NCBI GenBank assembly: GCA_964020975.1
Contig: OZ026614.1
Coordinates: 4,767,233-4,831,232 of the forward strand
Length of the DNA stretch: 64,000 nucleotides
Reading direction: 5' to 3'
Source of the DNA: Hermodice carunculata
Lineage: Eukaryota > Annelida > Polychaeta > Eunicida > Amphinomidae
Part shown: positions 1 through 9,979 of the stretch, piece after piece
Layout of the letters: the number at the start of each line of letters is the position of its first letter
Position numbering within the stretch: position 1 is the stretch's first letter
The notes under the pieces: model-generated
What the model saw: the letters and a program-made list of their open reading frames with translations, nothing else
What the model was told of the DNA's origin: nothing
Databases searched by the model: none
Translations under genes and position numbers: made by a program

Positions 1-924
1 TCCCATCCATCATGTCGCCAATGATACATAACAAATCGATACTTATCTCCCGAGACTCTACGTGCCCTGGATATGTTATTGTCGGTAAAATATAGCAAAG
101 AGCTTTATTGTGTTGTTCTTATTTACCGATTCCCGACTCCCTGTAACATTTCCACGAACAGTTCTGATTTGACATTTTACAATGAGGAAGCATAGACAGA
201 TGGAGTTCTTAGCTCTCCAGAGAGGGCAATGGGACTCACTAATAGACAGGACACTGACGGCGACAGACCGAATTATTGGAAGGTCGAGATAGGGTTGACC
301 GTTCTCCACTAGCAGTTTTTACAGATATACACGTGAGGCTTTGGGCTCTGGGTACTTTTGGCAATGAATAATGGCGCATGTGCAAGATACATACAATGCC
401 AAATGTTAATGTATCTAAATCTTTAAGTTAGACGACCACAAACTGTGAGTTCTGGATGTCCATTAGTCCACTACAGCGTCAATTCTACCACTGTAGGTGT
501 AGTCATGTCATACGTGCTTGGTTGATCGAAGAGGGTTCAGGGTCTATGGAAACCTGTGTTGTCATGTACAAATATATTGATAGCAGAATGAAATGTGTCA
601 AATAGAATTACAAATAAGTATTACAAAGCAACGCAGGGTAGAAAACAGACCACATTTAACACAACTCATACAGTCAAACGATGTAAACGCCATAAACATC
701 TACAAGAACGTGAAAAGGTAAACACTATTACCCCTGAAATGTCGCTGACTGAAAAATAATACACAAGACAATGACAATATGAATGGCAGGGTAAAAAAGG
801 CGTGTACAGACCAAAGGTCAAGTAAGACGAAGATACAGAAATATATCGCGATGCTTTAGGAATTTTCAGAAAATTCGTAATCTCATGGCAGTATGTTATT
901 TGATCTGTTCTTTGCATATGTGTC

Positions 925-928
<4 letters not shown>
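1..928. other. unique sequence, nothing recognised
   Basis: AT-rich unique DNA. Short open frames on both strands show no motif, codon signal or splice context that I can support. If the receptor-like exons at 4.9-7.0 kb belong to a real gene on the minus strand, its later exons could lie here, but I could not find a GPS motif or membrane helices. Confidence 0.5.
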
Positions 929-993
<65 letters not shown>

Positions 994-1080
994 TATACAC
1001 ATATATATATACATATATATATATGTGTGTGTGTGTGTGTGCGTGTATGTGCGCGCGTGCGTGTGTGCGTATGTTCGTGT
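929..1080. repeat. compound microsatellite (TA)n-(TACATA)n-(TG/GC)n
   Basis: A long TA run passes into TACATA/ATATAC variants and then a TG-rich, partly CG-interrupted run. The Ile-Tyr repeat proteins predicted on both strands are translations of this tract and are not genes. Confidence 0.97.
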
Positions 1081-2612
1081 TAAAGATTTGAACATATATG
1101 GATTTTTTAGATATAAATCTTTCGCATGTACATAAAACTTTCACATATGTGAAATATCTGTACCCATATGTTTACTTTTTATACATTTGTGTAAAATAAT
1201 TATAACTATGTGCAAACAAGAGGTTCACACATAGGTTTAATTATAGCTTTTTACACATATATGTAAATTTAAACATGCATGAAATAGTTTTACATATACG
1301 TGTAAGTATAGCTTTTAAATTTATGTGTAAATATAATTTCTCGTAAGTGTAAAACGATTCTAGTGTTAAGTGTATCGAGTTGAAACACCCATGGCTTTTC
1401 TGGCATTACCTGTTACAGGTAAGGAAAGAACTCAAATTGCTTGAATAAAATTGTCTAACAATTTTTTTGGCTGCTTGGCTTTGTGGACAATGCCTGTATA
1501 CAAATTATAGGCACCTGTACAATATCCCTTTCTCTTAGAAATTCGAGTTTTTGAAACTGGATATGGTGTTGGGGTCTGTGCACTGCGGTTATGCGATGGA
1601 CTAACAATATTTGAAAATACACATGCAGTCACTACCGTCTTAAGCTGGTGCACTATGATCGGTATTTTTTCGCCTTCGAGAGGCCACTCAGCACCCCAAG
1701 TATTACCAAGATATGAGAGGGCAGATGCTGTCCACCCACATGGTATTTGGCTGTACATGAGGAGCCATGTATGAAGGGAATCACTGTGTAGTGGGAACAG
1801 ACGTCAGAGACCCTCAAATGAGAGATAATATATCTGTCTAAGATCGCTCTTTTGACACACAACACACAGTGCTACGTTTTCCATGTTATTGTACCTCCTA
1901 CGAGAAACAGATTTTATTTTACACACAACCTTTAAAGCTGCCGTAGGGGTAGTTTCTCAGCATAGCACCGCTGCACATGACCTCATGGCTTTCTTATGCA
2001 CAGGCATCAGGAAGTACTGAAGCATGATTAACATTTATTTAAAAAAAAAAAAAATAAAATTACCAAAAACTATGAAACGAACAAAACTGCTACCTTGTTG
2101 AGGTAAAATATGGTTTACGTATTTTCAACCAACAGTCTTTATTTACTTGTGTCATGCTTTTGCTGATACATTTTTGGCACATCAAAGGCAACAGCGGCAC
2201 ATCAAAGGCAACAGCATTTGGCTTCCTCCAACGACTAAACTATGCCAAGGAAGAAAGGTCTAGAACACTCTTTTGTAGTTTCAACTATTTTTTGATCATA
2301 TTGACGCAAATTTGAGGTCACCGTGACCGAAACGAATAAAGTTGAGGTAACTCTAACTTACGATATTTTGCAAGGATGATTCTGAAAAATGAGACAAAAT
2401 GAAACCTAACGTCACAGATTATTTAAGTGATCTCTCAATCTTAACTGTTTATGACACCTTTCTGTACAACATGAAATTGTGTTCTGATTATTACCAGGCA
2501 AAGGCGTGTGGTAGAGCTAAGTATGCGAGATTATGTAGGTTACTTCTTGAGAAATGTTTGATTAATGTTCTATGATTAGCTAAAGCTGCAGGTGAATCAA
2601 AATACTCAGGTA
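1081..2612. other. AT-rich unique sequence with short palindromic motifs
   Basis: About 1135-1360 is rich in degenerate copies of a partly palindromic motif like TTACACATATGTAAA, roughly every 20 bp. A minus-strand open frame at 1432-1758 (108 codons) has a mixed composition but no family I recognise. Nothing else is supported. Confidence 0.45.
2176..2215. repeat. 20-bp tandem duplication
   Basis: The unit GGCACATCAAAGGCAACAGC occurs twice head to tail with no mismatch, which indicates a recent small duplication. Confidence 0.9.
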
Positions 2613-2840
2613 AATTACAAAAAAAAAAAAAAGAACAAAAAACAAAAAAAAAAAAAAAAAAACAAAAACAAAAACCCACACACGCATACACATGGAAATA
2701 TTCCTTTGTTTAGATGGCGAATGTGAGATTGATTCTCCTATTCCTCTTTAGAGACAAACAGACAGACAGACAAACACACAGAGGGAGAGAGAGACAGAGA
2801 GAGAGAGAGAGCGAGAGAGAGAGAGAGAGAGAGAGAGATA
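2613..2840. repeat. A-rich tract and (GACA)n-(GA)n microsatellite
   Basis: A-rich runs at about 2618-2690 are followed, after about 60 bp of unique DNA, by a GACA run that passes into a GA run (2755-2840). Open frames reading through these stretches are artefacts. Confidence 0.95.
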
Positions 2841-4300
2841 TGCCCTTTTCAGCAGATTTCAAGGCGCCTATTTTAGATGCCATTGGAGGAGAAATTTTGC
2901 TAGTGCCATAGCATAAGCTGACGACATCATTTTGCCAGCGACGACACTAAAGTCCATGTTTAAAGTATGACTTGCTTGTGTAAGTTACTCTGGCGTATAT
3001 AATGAACAATTTACCGCAGCAAGTAACATTTCTTATCTCTTAATCGATCGAAACAAGGTGGAATATGCCAAATATGTTCTGCATTGGGAGTTATACCATT
3101 CAGCATGCAACGATTTCTTAACACGCACGCAGTACTGTTCCGTCTCGAGTTGCTATAGAAAATATCCGCAGTATCGTTCAAAGGTTCAACTGTGCAGCAA
3201 ACATACAAGGAAACTCAATTTTGTGTGCAGTACTACCAGATACGAATTGTTCAGGGCATATCACAGGCCACTTTATGCTACTACTCGAGTTTTTCAGGAA
3301 AAAATATTCAGGTTTTTTCGTAGCTTGGCTGAAAACAATCAGGTATGTTTGAAAACTTTAAATCACGTCAGACACGTCATAGTAATTTGCTTCGTCACAA
3401 TATGTAACACTCTTAACATTGAATCCCGGATGCACAAAGGTTTCCCTCAGTTACTCTGTAGGTCCGCCATAATGCCACTGTATTTTTACTAATATCAACT
3501 ATTCAGGCAGCCAATGAGCAGCGTATTACCCCTGCATTACATAATAGGTCCGCTCAGAATTACCAACTTTCAGTTCCTTACATGAATCTTTTGCATCTAG
3601 ATTCTTTCAAATGTTCGGATCGACCAGGCAACATCGACAAAGTTATTGATCACGGAAACCGGTACTTACGGGATGGTCAACTGGACTGCCGCATTAACAA
3701 ACAGAAATATACACACTTTTTTACTTCTTAATTACCTCAAAGCTCCTTTTCCTACTGTAAAAAGGTCACCATGTTGCGATGCCTGGTGACTGGTCACTAA
3801 GTCAGATTTGTCATTCAAATTGTAAAGAAATTTTTATGAATGCGCGTTTATTGCCAACACAACAGTTACTAAATGTCAGCATTGTTCCAAAATAGCCAGG
3901 TAATATAACCTTATTTTGTTCTTTTGCGAGATATCATTTCCAGCCACCACTCCACTCCCAGCTTACACTAACACTACGCAACCTGACTGATTGATCTGTG
4001 TCAGATTACAAGCTTGTTCAAACTATCATTACCTGGATGGACCCCTTAGTGTGACCCTTTCTTCTCCAAAACTATCACTGATTTACATGAGCCTGATGCC
4101 TTTGCTGTAACTATTCAAAAGTATCCCCCCCCCCCCCAAGCAAGAAGACAACACAGGAAAAACAGCACTCGAATCCACATAAGCCAAAAATGAACTCCAT
4201 GGCCATAAATATCAAATGATAGTCCCAACATGCATTTGGCAATATCCAACTAGTTTCGGATAATTTTGTTCATTTAAAGATTTTAGAACACTTTGGTTGG
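2841..4300. other. unique sequence with one unassigned open frame
   Basis: The + strand is open for 144 codons at 3058-3492, giving a Cys/Tyr-rich product with no domain I recognise. The opposite strand has a good acceptor-like sequence (a pyrimidine run ending TTTTCAG) near 3285, so a minus-strand exon here is equally possible. A 14-base C run lies near 4125-4138. Function unknown. Confidence 0.3.

Positions 4301-4341
<41 letters not shown>
4301..4341. repeat. (TA)n microsatellite
   Basis: About 20 TA dinucleotides in unique AT-rich DNA. The next 550 bp (4342-4894) hold only an A run near 4655 and nothing recognisable. Confidence 0.95.
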
Positions 4342-4344
<3 letters not shown>

Positions 4345-4894
4345 CCATCTGTTGCCCAAATTTGGTAATCTGCGTCCCAATACAATCTGAGGACACAAGA
4401 AAAAACTTTTAATGCTTAATGGCCGTGTTAACCTTTTATTCTTGGTTAAAGATAAATGATATTTGCACCCAAATGTCTAGTTCATATGGATATTTCTATG
4501 AAACTAATCATCTGTTTTATCTGGCCACATAAAAACTGATTTACTCTACAAAAGATAAGAGCAAAAAGGTGTCAGGGGTTTTCTAAGAAATAAATATTTC
4601 TTTTTTAAATGTGCGTCAGATTTGAAGAGTTCACCAAACTTTATCAATTTTGAAAAAAAAAAAAAAAAATCAGCCATTGTGCAACTTTTGTGTCACCATT
4701 GTAAAAACAGATGCACTTAGCAAAAATCCCTGATATTGTTTGTAGACACATGTATTGAAATCAAAATAGCATACATTTAACCTTTTTATCCGGATTATTT
4801 TTCAAGAAATATCTAATATTTCCCAAAAACACATTTTTACCCCAAACGCTCAATTGTATACAACAACGTTGAATGTCAAGCTTTTAGTTCAAAC

Positions 4895-4987
4895 AGATTC
4901 TCCAAGAGTTTCGTTGTAAGCAAAAAGTACCAAACGTCTTATGGCTATGAACTTATCATCTGTGCAGTCGCACATGTGGGATAACCC
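4895..4987 (-). CDS. candidate exon, GAIN-like beta strand (partial)
   Basis: Read on the minus strand, this piece begins after an acceptor-like AG at 4988-4989. It encodes about 31 residues including RRLVLFAYNETLGES, which resembles the hydrophobic strand plus 'TLG' turn near the end of GAIN domains in adhesion GPCRs. It is in phase 0 with the upstream candidate exon at 5119-5281. The donor side (GTTTGA) is weak, so the 3' boundary is uncertain. The call rests on pattern similarity and phase only. It could be a chance frame or part of a dead gene. Confidence 0.3.
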
Positions 4988-5017
4988 CTGCTATCGACAT
5001 GTGAATTCATCAAAAAC

Positions 5018-5077
5018 AAAAAACAAAACAAAAAAAAAAACAAACAAACAAAAAAAACAAAAACAAAAAAAAAAAAA

Positions 5078-5117
<40 letters not shown>
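5018..5117. repeat. A-rich low-complexity tract inside a putative intron
   Basis: About 100 bp of nearly pure A with a few C interruptions. On the minus strand it is a T-rich tract filling most of the predicted 131-bp intron between the two candidate exons, and it directly follows the proposed donor GT. Confidence 0.93.
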
Positions 5118-5118
<1 letters not shown>

Positions 5119-5119
<1 letters not shown>

Positions 5120-5281
5120 AGACTATCTTGATCACTGGGTGTCACTTCAAACTCTATCATGGTTACGTTACTCACAATAACAGTTTGCACAAAAAAAGAG
5201 AAGAGAGACATCTTAAAAGTCCTCCCAATGGCCAAGACAGCTGACTTTACAATGTTATAGTACTTTGGAATATGTGATGGG
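5119..5281 (-). CDS. candidate exon, GAIN-like segment (partial)
   Basis: On the minus strand a strong acceptor (pyrimidine-rich, ending CACATCAG, then AG again two bases later) opens a frame of about 54 residues. It contains VIVSNVTMIEFEVTPSD, similar in kind to the 'NV.LEV..V.P' segment of GAIN domains. Using the second AG restores the phase left by the exon at 5643-5935; using the first would give a stop, so the exact edge is uncertain by 2 bp. The exon ends where GT is followed by a T-rich run, a poor but possible donor. Likely role, if real: ectodomain of a membrane receptor. Confidence 0.35.
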
Positions 5282-5642
5282 CTCTGATGTGTGATGGAGA
5301 GAAGTAAATGCACATGGACAAAGCATATTACTGGTCTATACCAATTCTGCTATTGTTTGATAAGTAGCAATAACAAAAAGCAATGTTCACACATCAACTC
5401 CTGTCGGGATTCCTGTTTCACATTAAAACAGTGCACTATAGGTACTTATATTCCAAAATTCTTGTTTTGGAGTACTTTATGGGATTAGCGTTGAATGGAC
5501 AGAAAACAAAATTTGCATTTTTTGCACTGGAAAATGACAGTCTTTCAAACCCGCTGTCGGGAACAAGCTTCATGTAAGCATTGCATTCACAATGGCTTCT
5601 CTTTCTTCATATTGCCATTCAAAGAATTCACAAATCACTTAC

Positions 5643-5935
5643 TATGCTGTTAATATCAAGAGCCAATCGTCAGAAGGGTCCCTCTCAGAAAGCAAATCAA
5701 TAACATCATTTAAAAACGTTGTGGCGGTCCACATAATATTCACGCCTACCATTCGACCGAAGTCAACTAGACCCGCTGATGATAGATTTTCCAGACTATT
5801 TACGAAGCAAAGAAATATCAATAATTGTGTTTTCAATGTTATATTTCTCCAAGAAGATTTCTCAAACTCCTCATGAATTTTTGAATACACCCTTTTCAAC
5901 TTGGCATGTACTTCGTAGTTGCAAAAGTGCATCCA
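5643..5935 (-). CDS. candidate exon, GAIN-domain-like (adhesion-GPCR type)
   Basis: This is the best host-type exon in the window. On the minus strand it starts after a textbook acceptor (CTTGTCTGTCTTCCAG) and ends at a consensus donor (GTAAGT at 5637-5642); the stop codon in the simple open frame exists only by reading into that intron. It encodes about 97 residues with LENLSSAGLV and TATTFLNDVIDLLSE, which match the helical GAIN subdomain A pattern (alternating hydrophobics, then 'FL..V..LL'). Such domains precede the GPS and seven-helix region of adhesion GPCRs and related polycystin-like proteins; neither was found downstream in the window. Start phase 0, end phase 2. The family assignment is inference. 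Confidence 0.45.
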
Positions 5936-6251
5936 CTGGAAGACAGACAAGCAAGTCTCATTGACTATCTGAAAGGAAACTGATACAGTCTTTGGTGGTA
6001 AAACGTGAAACCATCCAATGCGTTTTTCAATGGTGTAGTGAGTATATAACTTGTGAGTCTGACAATTGTCTTGCATCAGCATCCTCAAGGAAATACCACT
6101 CCACGTATGGAGGTAAAGATAGCATTGGTATATCAGTATCTCAGATTTAAATCTGATAATCATCGGACCAGGGTAGGCTACCATGTCATGCTGAACATGT
6201 AGAACAAATCTTTGTGTCTGCCTCCACGTGGCAGGCGAAATGGTCATTTAC

Positions 6252-6346
6252 CCGCAGAGCACACTCTCCTGTGATCAGAGTACATCGATCTCTTCTATAA
6301 AAGTACAATTTTTGGAAATTTTCAAGAGTTAAATCCTTGTCAAAAC
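6252..6346 (-). CDS. candidate 95-bp exon, receptor ectodomain (unassigned)
   Basis: A good acceptor (TTGTTGTGCATTTGTGCAG) and a donor GTAAAT bound a 95-bp exon encoding about 31 residues with two Cys (…RDRCTLITGECALR). It enters in phase 1 and leaves in phase 0, which fits the exons on both sides (6882-7009 and 5643-5935), with a 316-bp intron to the latter. The agreement of three successive phases is the main support. No domain is recognised; position just before the GAIN-like exon would suit a stalk or hormone-receptor-like segment, but that is a guess. Confidence 0.38.
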
Positions 6347-6881
6347 CTGCACAAATGCACAACAATAAAGTCAAGAAAAATTAGTTATTTGCTCCAGGGG
6401 AAGAAAATACGTGAAGTTTATTGGTATTTTCACCCAGCAAGGTGTAATGATGCCTCTTGTACTGTTCTCCGTCGTTGTCTTCCAGCGTTTTTAATTGATT
6501 GTTCTTGATATGTGCCAGCAAACTACTTCTGGCGTGATGTACATTTGTTTAGCTTAATTGCTTTGTATAACAGCAGCTGGCAACATATCAAGTCGAGGTA
6601 TAATGCCCAGAATTCTGGCGAATCTTACTTTTGGGATAATATATTTGACATTATTATGGTGCAGGAGAGTTTCAAAGTTAATCGATTGGATTTGCGAAAT
6701 CATAACTTGAACCGACATAAAAAAAGCTGGGTTAAATTAAGAATCTACTTTGATTTTTTTTAGCATCGTCAAATTGCTTATGCACAGACCAGGCCATGTT
6801 GCAGTGCTTGTCTGGTCATAACTTCTTTCATGCTGCCAGAGGCATGCAAACCAGCCTGGAGTATTACATCTTTAACGTCAC

Positions 6882-7009
6882 CTTTACTGACAAACTGCTC
6901 AAGAATATGTTCCCTGGAAAAGATGAAAGTCCCTGAAAAGATAACACTCTTGAAGTGCGCAGGGAAACTCCAGAATAGATGGATGTTTTTGTGGTAGCTT
7001 CTACATTGA
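6882..7009 (-). CDS. candidate 128-bp exon, receptor ectodomain (unassigned)
   Basis: On the minus strand an acceptor (CATGTTTGTCTGACAG) opens a frame encoding QCRSYHKNIHLFWSFP and onward for 42 codons, ending at a fair donor AAAG/GTGACG. It enters in phase 2 and leaves in phase 1, the phase needed by the next candidate exon. No domain is recognised. The open frame continues to about 6778 on the minus strand, so a longer exon with another donor is possible. Confidence 0.33.
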
Positions 7010-7713
7010 CTGTCAGACAAACATGATATATTAGCTTGATAAATAGGTTAACATGTTATTATTACCTTTGGCTCCATCTTTACTTGAAACAAAATACCAC
7101 CTTTGCTTTGTAGATATCAAGCAACATTCTTGGAGTTGCATATTTCACTATATCTTTGAAAGCCAACGGTTCGTTATGGGAGTAGGTTACCGAATGATGA
7201 GCCATTGTTCACTTGCTTGTAAATATTTTCGTTTTTAAAATGATGCAATGTAACTGTGGGTCCAGCAGCGTCTTATAACAAATTGGCATGGAACAATAGC
7301 ACGGCTTCTGCCTTTATGATCAGCTTTATTCATCAGGCTTCCAAACGTGTACTAAATCCCAAAGTATTTTCACACTGGTGTATTTCTTTCCAATACAACT
7401 CTGAGGATTTGCGAGATTTTGACACAATATTCCTTGATTGTTAAAAAGATACGGGATATGGGGAATGGTTTCGATAGGATGTTGACCCTCCAATAGAAAT
7501 CCGCACGTATCACAGTAGATTAAATATTGTGGGTATTATGAAGCACAAAACAAAATGAAATTGCATGTTTCAATTTCGGATGAGTTTAAGGACTGCTGTA
7601 GGGGGTCTGGTGCAAAGAAGATAGCTCAAGTCTGCTGCAGAAAGTCAAATTGGGCTAGAATTGCTAAACTTCTGTAAGTGTTTGCGCTTATTGGGGCAGT
7701 TGGGATATGGAAA
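7010..7713. other. putative intron or intergenic DNA
   Basis: No repeat family recognised. Minus-strand frames are short and interrupted. Confidence 0.35.
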
Positions 7714-8136
7714 TTAGTTTGTCGGCAATAGTATAAATACAAGCACAAAAGAGCGGCATACGGTCGAATTGTCTTGGATCACTTGGGTGTCACTGCCTAT
7801 CCATGAATAGACTAGGCTAGTAAAATTAGGCGTAGCTTCCGGCAGAACTAATAAGTGCGATAGGCTGAAACAAGCTGCATATGATTTCATCCAGTTTGTT
7901 GTAAACATAGTCATAGGTATGTTTGCAATATATTGGCTTTGATCAAAGATGTATCCATTTTCGCAGGGAAAAGATCGTCCCTTAATTCCCAGGTTAACTT
8001 CGTAAGAACAAATCAACCAAAAGTCGAAATAAGACGAGACCTTGACCATGCATCTACCATCATAACTCAAAAACATATTTACATGAATGCTGTCCATCCA
8101 AAAGTAGAACCAACATGATGTACATGTATCAGGCAT
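7714..8136 (-). CDS. possible C-type-lectin-like exon (low confidence)
   Basis: The minus strand is open for 140 codons. Its middle reads CENGYIFDQSQY…NWMKSYAACFSLSHLLVLP…WIGSD, which fits the first half of a C-type lectin fold: an entry Cys, then 'W..A...C…L', then 'WIG'. The second half (WSDG/NW and the calcium site) is not visible downstream, and no donor in the phase needed by the exon at 6882-7009 was found. It could be an exon of the same receptor, a separate pseudo-exon or chance. Confidence 0.27.
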   Translation of the reverse strand: MPDTCTSCWFYFWMDSIHVNMFLSYDGRCMVKVSSYFDFWLICSYEVNLGIKGRSFPCENGYIFDQSQYIANIPMTMFTTNWMKSYAACFSLSHLLVLPEATPNFTSLVYSWIGSDTQVIQDNSTVCRSFVLVFILLPTN

Positions 8137-8319
8137 GTCAGCTACATTGGCTAAAGAGGATTCATAATGTATAGCCCGGGGGTGGCCAGATCGTGTTTAA
8201 AGACCTGGTCAATCATATTCACTCAATTTGCCTTGAATGTGGTCAGATAATTTTTTTCCTAAGGGACAGACAATTGCTACTCTGCATTTCTTTTGCAAAG
8301 GAATATGTTTATATTTTAT

Positions 8320-8410
8320 GTTCGGAACGAGCGGGACTCGAACCTACAACCTTTGGCACCAGTCGCCAAGCTGAAATGGGAAACGCATATATCCACTCGA
8401 CCAAATCCCC
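8320..8410 (-). repeat. tRNA-derived SINE head / tRNA pseudogene
   Basis: On the minus strand an A-box-like TGGTCGAGTGG (8393-8403) and a perfect B box GGTTCGAGTCC (8334-8344) are separated by about 48 bp, the spacing of class II (Ser/Leu-type, long variable arm) tRNAs. The acceptor stem pairs only in part (GGGGATT against TCGTTCC) and one T-stem pair is broken, so it is not a working tRNA. The end CGTTCCGAAC is shared with the copy at 56749-56787, which supports an interspersed tRNA-derived family. Confidence 0.65.
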
Positions 8411-8429
8411 ATTCTTTAAAAAAGAATGG
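8409..8429. other. small hairpin beside the tRNA-like element
   Basis: CCATTCTTT and AAAGAATGG form a perfect 9-bp stem with a 3-base loop, directly upstream of the tRNA-like head on its own strand. Significance unknown. Confidence 0.6.
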
Positions 8430-9941
8430 TTCAATGGAGGTAGTTATGTGCGAGTGTCATATCAACACGGTTATGCAGTATATTTACTGAGTCGGCATTT
8501 ATTTATGTGACAATTTGCGAGCACTTGCATGCAGACAGGAATCCGTGCATTTAAGGTTACATGATTACAGCATTTTCTTTTGTGGGGAAATGATTGATCT
8601 GTTCCAACAGTAAAAATAAAACAGTTTTAATACAGATTTTAAATGCATATCTAAAGTCCTAATACATATTCTTTGCCTAGGGTCATTTTGTGACGTTTTC
8701 AAATCTGGTAAACCTGCACTACGATATTGCAAGTGTAATTTGTGACACTGTCTGTCTATCAAAAATTCCCTCCCGTCTTGTACTTGGAAGATAATTGCGT
8801 CCTTCCGTCCTAGGAAACTATATTTTCTTCAATTTACATGACTTTTTGTGTGCCACATGCCGGTCACTTTCATATTACTGAAAACGTTTCATTTATAAGG
8901 TGTACTGCACGGCAGTACGGATAGGCAAAATTGAATTTAACCTTTTACATAGGGCCGTTTATCGGTCTGCATGACCAATCAGGTAGAAGATGTAGGGCAA
9001 ACTGGATCAATTTATGACCATCTGTGTATGAATATCAGTTGTGATGCTTTAGATTTGAATTTGAGACCGTCATGGCTATTCATTAATACTACAGTCGCAT
9101 ATTGTAACATACATGACAAATGGATCAACGTTTCACGGTATGGGATTGTACATTTAACGTGTTTGCCTACTGCCCACATTCTGAGTTCAATTCAACTGTG
9201 CGGTGACTCCAGTCTCTTATGGATATTTGTTAAGGATCTTATGATAAATGGGATTTTAAGTTTGAACAAAATCCAGCTCTCAGTTATCTGTAACCCGCAT
9301 CACTTCAACACACACATGGACGCGTGGCGTATTGGTAATCATCTTAAAGAATGTTGACAATTTGGATAGTTTCTGTGGGGATGTAATAAGCTAAAGTGAA
9401 GATATTAATTAACACTACGCAGTGTTTCTAAGCATTCTTTCTTTAGCCTCTCCAAAGTCGGCATAAAACAAGCCGGTTGATCGGCAGCTATAGGGAGTGC
9501 TTAATAGTAACTATTTGTTTACCTCGAATATTTTATGGAACTGACTGTGTATTCACTGGGGGGGGGGGGGGGGAACTGCTCTCCTGGGCATACCTTGATC
9601 TCTAGAATTGGAGGAAAGAAAATATGCTTGCTGCCCAAAGCCACATCAGAATAAAAGTGTATAAAACAGATCACTATGTGGCTAAATTATCAAAATAACG
9701 TACAGATTTTTTAGACTAAATATGTTGCAAAAGAAATTTAACGGGAAATTCTGTGCAAACGGCAATATTCTACTTCAAATTTTTCCTGATAAAACGAATG
9801 AAACCACCATACAATCTTGAATGTGGCAGCCAGTGGCGCCAAATATTACGTAAGCAAAATACCCACATTTATTGACATGTGATATATTTTACTAACTGTG
9901 AATGCAAAGTGAAAAACAGTATCTGAGATACACACAATAAC
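8430..9941. other. unique sequence with one unassigned open frame and a G run
   Basis: A + strand frame at 8971-9357 (128 codons) shows no family match that I recognise and no splice context worth claiming. A pure G run of about 16 bases lies at 9559-9574. Otherwise nothing. Confidence 0.4.
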
Positions 9942-9969
9942 CAGGGACGTGCTCTATAGCACGTCCCTG
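9942..9969. mobile_element. 28-bp palindrome flanked by a 7-bp repeat (possible minimal hAT-like MITE)
   Basis: CAGGGACGTGCT, four bases CTAT, then the exact reverse complement ending CCCTG make a perfect 12-bp stem. CAATAAC lies immediately before (9935-9941) and immediately after (9970-9976). CAGGG…CCCTG ends are typical of hAT elements, which duplicate 8 bp at the target. The arrangement looks like two terminal repeats left with almost nothing between them. Confidence 0.5.
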
Positions 9970-9979
9970 CAATAACTGA

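Noticed and set aside
883-1144. Open frames of Ile-Tyr and Thr-His repeats on both strands
   Set aside because: They are direct translations of the TA/TG microsatellite. The same applies near 20.6 kb, 31.3 kb and 33.2-35.9 kb.
3058-3492. 144-codon + strand frame as a gene
   Set aside because: No recognised motif, no second exon, and the opposite strand has competing splice-like signals; left as unassigned.
8320-8410. Functional tRNA gene
   Set aside because: Acceptor and T-stem pairing are broken and the end sequence is shared with a truncated copy elsewhere, as for a retroposed element.
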